A stretch of DNA of 9,454 nt from Kiritimatiellia bacterium (GTDB lineage Bacteria > Verrucomicrobiota > Kiritimatiellia > RFP12 > UBA1067). The position numbers and the translations under genes are program-made. Within the stretch, counting starts at the first letter, position 1. The number at the start of each line of letters is the position of its first letter. Positions 5,216 through 9,454 of the stretch are shown one piece after another. Under the pieces are notes generated by a model. That model was given only the letters and a program-made list of their open reading frames with translations, was not told the DNA's origin and made no database searches. Location: NCBI GenBank assembly GCA_017508315.1, contig JAFVZE010000115.1, positions 1 through 9,454 of the forward strand, written 5' to 3'.

Positions 5216-8200
5216 CTATTTGAAATAATGCACCGAACTTGAACGCGCCGTATCGGCGGGAAGCGCGGCGGGATCTTTGGCGAGATAATTCTTAACGAAA
5301 AGCTTTGCAGCCGCCTTTTCATCATCCGTCATACGCCCCATGCGCCACTTGAGCACCTTGCGACCGAGTTCCGCGGCGAACGCCAGACGGTCGATGCGAA
5401 AGCATACGGCGCTGTCGTTCGCGGCAAGTTTCCGGCCTTCACCTGTACACTTGAGCAGATGATCGTAATCGGTGGCAAGCGCGACGCGGCAGGCCGCTTC
5501 GGTCTTCTGCTGCCATGTCGCCGGCATCGGCGATTCCTTGTTTTGGCGCGCGGCGACGGCACAGGCTTTCTCCAGATGATCGAAATACGCCTTGACCGGT
5601 TTCGCCGCCGCTCCGAACCCGGCGCGGCAGAAATCGTTCGCGACCGTATCATAGTCGAGGCGGTCGGGGTTGAAATGCGCCCGGCAGACGGCATAATACA
5701 TAAGCGGCTTCAATGCCCAGTCGGACGCCATCGTGTCGTAATCGACCCCGATTATCCCGTTGGCCTCCATGAGTGAAATGTCGTCGAACATGCGCCGTCC
5801 GAGATTCTGCGGCACCTGAATGAAAAATCCGCCGTGCGCATTCGGCCGCCAAAGCACCTTGTTGCCGAATCCCGTCCAGGCGGCGAGATTCTCCTCCACC
5901 TCCGAACCGACATACTGGTTGTAGTATCCGGCGACCGAAAGAACGAGCAGATTTTTGTGCGGCTTGACCTTGACCGGCGGCGCGGTGTATCCGCCGTAGG
6001 CATAGCAGGAAAGGAGCATTTCGGGATAGCGCGACGCCACCTTCTCGGCCACCCGGTTCATGAAGAAATACACGCGGTCGGTGAGCGCCACGTACGGCAG
6101 ACGCTTGCGCTCGGGGAAATACACTCCGATCGTGCTCGGCGCGGCATTGACGGGATCGAGTTTGCGGCAGTTCTCGCACATGCACCACGACGCCGTCGCG
6201 CCGTCGGGCAGGCAGAGCGAAACCGCCTTGCGCCACGGATTCCTGCGGATCTTTTCGAGAACGCGCTCGGCAGTCTTTTCCGCAAAGCCGGGATTGGAGA
6301 GACAGAACGTCGGACGCTCGACATGCCTGCCGAGTTTAAGCGTCCGCGAACCGTCCGGCTGCAGCGCGAACCACTCGCGATGGTCCTTGTAGTATTTCGT
6401 GTAGAAATCTTTGAAGAAATGCCCCCACTCGTAGGCATCGGCATCATTTGGTTTGTCGCTGGTCATGAACGAGTTGTCGTTCATGCCGTGCCAGCGGTGA
6501 AAATCGCGGTTTTCAGGACGGTCGCGCCATTCCGGGCGTCCGTAAGTGCGGATTCGCCGCACCGCAAACGACGTCCCCGCTTCCAGATCAATCTCCGGCA
6601 GCACGATCTCGCGTCTGCGCGGAATCACCTTGCCGCTTTCCCCCGGCCAGAGATAGCGGCAGCCGAGCGCCTCGAGGATGTACGTCGTCGCCCGGCTCTT
6701 GCCGGTATCTTCGCCGCCTAAGTACACCTTCCCGTCTTCGCACCAGATTTTCATGTATGCGTTGCGGGCGGACGCGCGATTCTTTCCCGGACGGACGGTG
6801 CGGTAGACGAGAGCCGGACCGGAAGACGGTTCCTCGCTGACGATATCGAACTTTTCGCCGCTCATTTCCGAAAGATGCCAGGCGAGTTCATCGGCGAGTT
6901 TGCGGCAGTCCCTCTCCAGTTCCGGAGGCACGACGATGACGGCTTTTTTCCCGTCCTTCAAGAGCGGCAGAGCGCCGCGGCGCTCCACCGCCTTGCCGAG
7001 TTGCGCACGTTTGGCAAAACGCACGGCGTGCTTCAGATACCCCGGCTCGCCGAGCGGGGTCGGATCCCATACGCCTTCAAGCGCCGCCTTTTTGATGTTC
7101 TGCACCTGCGCGAAAGCCTTCGCGTAGACATCGACGAGCTTTTGCACTTCCTGCCCTTCCGGAGTGACGATGAAATTGCCGGCATCGTCCGCATATCCGA
7201 GACTCTTGCTCTCTTTGGCGTACGCGGCCTTCATGCGGCCGATGCACTTGGGGATGTTCACCACCCGTCCGCGCAGCCGATCGGGATTTTTCCTGTCCGG
7301 CCAGCCGAAAAGCTGGCGCATGCACCATTCCCCGCCGACTATCGCCACGCCGCCGGCGTCGAGAAACCTCGTCAGCGCCGCGCGCGCCTCCTCGCTTTCG
7401 CCGCGCTTGAAATTTTTGCCCTTGGCCTCGCCGTCGATCTTCTCGCCGAAGTAGAGAACGCTGAATCTGCCGTAGTCGGCAGGGTCCACCCACTTGCCGA
7501 TATAGGTCTCGTAGACATACCGCGAACTTTTCATCACGTCGGCCTCCAGCGCCTTGACGTCCGTCGCGAATCCCATGAGCGCGACCGGTCGCGGCGCCAT
7601 GCCAGGCACGTCGACGGCCGCCCTGCGCCAGTCGACATCCTGAACCGCGATATTGTACCTGATCGCCTCGGCCGCGGCACGGGCGGAGACTTCGCCGAGC
7701 GAAAAGAACACCGGCTCCATACGGATCGACCCGTAGGCGATGTGCGAAGCCGAAAGGCAGACGGGCACGAAAAGGTTGATGCAGTCACTGCGCTTGGGGA
7801 TGATCGCCCCGTAATCTATCGGATAGGGCCCGCGTTTGACGCTCTCTTCGACGTTGCCTTCGTTGCGGACGCAGCCGTCGGCCGTCACATATCGCCGCAC
7901 GTGGTGCGAATCCATCGTGTAGGCTGCGTAGGCGACGGGTCTTCCGGCCATGCGCTCCCTGACGCAGTTGTGTTCGGTCATCACGTAGTCGCCCACCATC
8001 CGGCGCGCTTCGCGCACATAAAGCTGACGCTGCCAGCCGTCGCCGAAGCCGTCCTCGAACTCATCCCTGCACGTTCCCCAGCGCGACGCGAAGTCGCGCA
8101 CCGCCTTCGGCACCCGCGGATGGTTAGCCAGCGTCCAGAAAAGCCCCTGCTGGTATTTGAGATGCGCGGCGACGATTTTTTCCCGTTCGGCGTACGACGC

Positions 8201-9268
8201 CTCGGGATAGTCCCAGTTCGCGCCGATGAAATCGAGCGAAGTACCCTTGTCGTTGTTGGTGTCGGTCTTGCGGTTGGGCAGCGGACAGTTCCCCATGACA
8301 TGCCAGTCCTCGCCCGCCTCGAGATTGCGCAGCAGCAGTTCGTAATCGCGCTCGTCGTAGCCTGAAGGCTTTTTGAACGCGATGCGGTTGCGCGGGTCGT
8401 CCGTAAGACAGCTGCGGAAGCAGTAGCCCTGGACGCGGTGATCGCCGGTTCCGGGAGCGCCCATCGCCTCCGTGTCGATGCCGGGAAGAAGACCGGATGA
8501 CTTATCTCCGGGAACGACGTACGCGCTGACCCCCTTTTTGACCTGATGGTGCTCGGCGCTCGGAATCGAAGGCTGGCAGCCGTTAAGCGTCTCGCCGTAT
8601 ACGGAGTTCGACTCGCGCCCGACCGTATAGGAGACACCGGCGGCGGCCATCAGATCGCCTTCGTATGTAGCGTCGATGAACATCTTGCCCCTGAACGTGC
8701 GGCCGGACTCCATGCGAATCGCGACAATGCGTCCGCCATCCATCACCACTCCCTTGGTGCGGCCCTTTGCCGCGCCGGGAATCGCGCTGCGATCGAGCCG
8801 CTCGCCGTATTCCACCTTGATGCCGTCGCGGGCGACCCAGCCGCGGAGAATCTTCAGCGCGGCGCTCGGTTCGAAAGTCCACATCGTCTTTTCTTCGCCC
8901 GGGGTCGGTCTGGCCTGTCCGGTGGCGCGGTAATCCTCGCGACGCTGGAACTTCCAGTTCCTGTCGTCGTCATAATATGATTTGACCGCCTCGTAGAACT
9001 CCCTCGCAATGCCGCCGAAGGCGCGCTTGTTGCCGATATCCGTCTGCCCGAGCCCACCGGTGGTGAGTCCGCCGATGCGCCGCGAAGGTTCGATGACGAC
9101 ACAGGAAAGCGAACACCTGTGCGCAGAGACCGCCGCGGCGATACCCGCCGACGATCCGCCGTAGATGACGACATCCGCACTCGTCTCGTTCGGCTTGGAC
9201 GGCTTCGCGCAAAGCGTCCCGCAGACAAGTAGGAGCGTTCCAAATACGATGGTTTTTCCGCTTTTCAT
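5216..9268 (-). CDS. Exported fusion: FAD-dependent oxidoreductase (PF12831-like) plus DUF4838-type glycosidase-like domain
   Basis: This is a 1350-residue protein with a Sec signal peptide (about 1-21, ending GTLCA). Residues about 32-550 are an FAD-dependent oxidoreductase: dinucleotide loop DVVIYGGSSAGIAAA (32-46), RIGGLTTGGLGQTD (64-77), FIDATYEGDLMAAAG (197-211) and the C-terminal FSLGEVSARAAAEAIRYN (522-539), all typical of the PF12831 'FAD_oxidored' group. Residues about 565-740 contain VLYFGEK and ALTRFLDAGGVAIVGG, resembling a Rossmann/amidotransferase-like fold. Residues about 775-890 resemble the N-terminal domain seen before such glycosidases (LADELAWHLSEMSG, TGKSRATTYILEALGCRYLWPGE). 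Residues about 900-1240 look like DUF4838, with a CMCENC cluster at 1029-1034. The substrate is unknown; oxidation and hydrolysis of a sugar polymer is an inference. I chose the ATG at 9268 because the frame upstream (to 9337) overlaps the previous gene and would bury the signal peptide. Confidence 0.8.
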   Translation of the reverse strand: MKSGKTIVFGTLLLVCGTLCAKPSKPNETSADVVIYGGSSAGIAAAVSAHRCSLSCVVIEPSRRIGGLTTGGLGQTDIGNKRAFGGIAREFYEAVKSYYDDDRNWKFQRREDYRATGQARPTPGEEKTMWTFEPSAALKILRGWVARDGIKVEYGERLDRSAIPGAAKGRTKGVVMDGGRIVAIRMESGRTFRGKMFIDATYEGDLMAAAGVSYTVGRESNSVYGETLNGCQPSIPSAEHHQVKKGVSAYVVPGDKSSGLLPGIDTEAMGAPGTGDHRVQGYCFRSCLTDDPRNRIAFKKPSGYDERDYELLLRNLEAGEDWHVMGNCPLPNRKTDTNNDKGTSLDFIGANWDYPEASYAEREKIVAAHLKYQQGLFWTLANHPRVPKAVRDFASRWGTCRDEFEDGFGDGWQRQLYVREARRMVGDYVMTEHNCVRERMAGRPVAYAAYTMDSHHVRRYVTADGCVRNEGNVEESVKRGPYPIDYGAIIPKRSDCINLFVPVCLSASHIAYGSIRMEPVFFSLGEVSARAAAEAIRYNIAVQDVDWRRAAVDVPGMAPRPVALMGFATDVKALEADVMKSSRYVYETYIGKWVDPADYGRFSVLYFGEKIDGEAKGKNFKRGESEEARAALTRFLDAGGVAIVGGEWCMRQLFGWPDRKNPDRLRGRVVNIPKCIGRMKAAYAKESKSLGYADDAGNFIVTPEGQEVQKLVDVYAKAFAQVQNIKKAALEGVWDPTPLGEPGYLKHAVRFAKRAQLGKAVERRGALPLLKDGKKAVIVVPPELERDCRKLADELAWHLSEMSGEKFDIVSEEPSSGPALVYRTVRPGKNRASARNAYMKIWCEDGKVYLGGEDTGKSRATTYILEALGCRYLWPGESGKVIPRRREIVLPEIDLEAGTSFAVRRIRTYGRPEWRDRPENRDFHRWHGMNDNSFMTSDKPNDADAYEWGHFFKDFYTKYYKDHREWFALQPDGSRTLKLGRHVERPTFCLSNPGFAEKTAERVLEKIRRNPWRKAVSLCLPDGATASWCMCENCRKLDPVNAAPSTIGVYFPERKRLPYVALTDRVYFFMNRVAEKVASRYPEMLLSCYAYGGYTAPPVKVKPHKNLLVLSVAGYYNQYVGSEVEENLAAWTGFGNKVLWRPNAHGGFFIQVPQNLGRRMFDDISLMEANGIIGVDYDTMASDWALKPLMYYAVCRAHFNPDRLDYDTVANDFCRAGFGAAAKPVKAYFDHLEKACAVAARQNKESPMPATWQQKTEAACRVALATDYDHLLKCTGEGRKLAANDSAVCFRIDRLAFAAELGRKVLKWRMGRMTDDEKAAAKLFVKNYLAKDPAALPADTARSSSVHYFK

Positions 9269-9284
9269 AATTATGGTCCCGTTT

Positions 9285-9316
9285 GAAGAAAGAAGAAAGA
9301 AAATCAGAAAAAAGGG
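9285..9316. repeat. Polypurine/polypyrimidine tract with a 7-base tandem repeat upstream of the FAD fusion gene
   Basis: On the plus strand this is nearly all purine, with GAAGAAA twice in direct succession (9285-9298) followed by GAAAA, a TC interruption, then GAAAAAAGGG. In the minus-strand transcript it is a pyrimidine tract spanning the last codons of the pseudouridine synthase and the leader of the next gene. I see no clear promoter or terminator hairpin here. Confidence 0.5.
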
Positions 9317-9454
9317 CGGCTGGAGAATTCCATCCATTTCCCCGTGAACGGATGCGCGAACCTGAGAAGGTGCGAATGCAGATACAGCCGCATCGCAGGT
9401 TTGCCGCCGTATTTCACATCCCCGATCACCGGATGCCCGGCTTCGCTGAAATGC
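9304..9454 (-). CDS. RluA-family RNA pseudouridine synthase, C-terminal end (partial)
   Basis: This is the last 49 codons of a gene that enters from the right edge and stops with TGA at 9306-9304. The translation begins HFSEAGHPVIGDVKYGG, continues with MRLYLHSHLLRFAHPFTG and ends FSSRPFF. This is the closing segment of RluA/RluC/RluD-type synthases, which isomerise uridine to pseudouridine in rRNA or tRNA: 'GHPIxGDxxYG', 'RLxLHAxxLxFxHPxTG', 'F.S..P'. The catalytic Asp lies in the missing part, so which member it is and its target site cannot be told. The gene ends 35 bases before the next start, on the same strand, so read-through is possible. Confidence 0.9.
   Translation of the reverse strand, partial: HFSEAGHPVIGDVKYGGKPAMRLYLHSHLLRFAHPFTGKWMEFSSRPFF

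Noticed and set aside
3941..5242. Long open frame (433 codons) on the plus strand
   Set aside because: It lies opposite the exported repeat protein, which has a signal peptide and strong ribosome site. The plus-strand product shows no family features.
5649..6236. Minus-strand 195-codon open frame within the fusion gene
   Set aside because: Out-of-frame reading of the DUF4838-type region. No independent start signal or motif.
5834..6721. Plus-strand open frame of 295 codons
   Set aside because: Antisense shadow of the DUF4838-type half of the fusion gene. No motif or plausible start signal seen.
6875..8365. Plus-strand open frame of 496 codons
   Set aside because: Antisense shadow of the FAD oxidoreductase. 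Composition is Arg/His/Asp-rich without domain motifs.
9269..9275. CATAAT as a -10 box for the FAD fusion gene
   Set aside because: It is one base from the ATG, so transcription would start inside the coding region and lose the start codon.
9269..9337. N-terminal extension of the FAD fusion protein to an ATG at 9337
   Set aside because: It would overlap the pseudouridine synthase gene in another frame and place a second hydrophobic stretch before a normal signal peptide.

Overview
The window lies almost wholly on the minus strand and holds eight complete or near-complete protein genes plus a partial gene at each edge. It has high G+C and no gene-free stretch over 300 bases. I see no RNA genes, insertion sequences or CRISPR. 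Two features point to the PVC superphylum (Verrucomicrobia, Lentisphaerae, Kiritimatiellota), with Kiritimatiellota the most likely guess: a secreted beta-strand-repeat (PATR-type) protein without a translocator barrel, and a secreted FAD oxidoreductase joined to a DUF4838 glycosidase-like domain. This placement is inferred from protein style and no marker gene confirms it.

Reading in the direction of transcription, the right edge (9304-9454) carries the last 49 codons of an RluA-family pseudouridine synthase. Next comes a 1350-residue exported fusion protein (5216-9268): an N-terminal FAD-dependent oxidoreductase, a middle region that may be Rossmann- or amidotransferase-like, and a C-terminal DUF4838-type domain. 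After a gap of about 20 bases and a very strong Shine-Dalgarno follows a 739-residue exported beta-strand-repeat protein (2969-5188). These two probably form a unit concerned with polysaccharide or surface-polymer handling.

The left third (1-2900) is the head of a tightly packed type II fatty-acid/polyketide-like operon with the gene order and sequence signatures of aryl polyene (APE) clusters. It runs: two acyl carrier proteins, a COG4648-type four-helix membrane protein, a fused acyl/aryl-activating ligase plus hotdog dehydratase, a LolA-like periplasmic carrier, and the first ten codons of another gene that is expected to be the MMPL-type exporter. Most junctions are overlaps or gaps of a few bases, consistent with translational coupling. 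In the proposed model the ligase loads a starter acid onto a carrier protein, ketosynthases and a ketoreductase outside the window elongate and reduce, the dehydratase makes the double bonds, and LolA plus exporter move the lipid to the outer membrane.

The operon appears to start from an extended -10 promoter (TGGTATAAT) only seven bases before the first ACP start codon. That predicts a leaderless or nearly leaderless mRNA. A short inverted repeat sits where a -35 box would normally be, and could be an operator.
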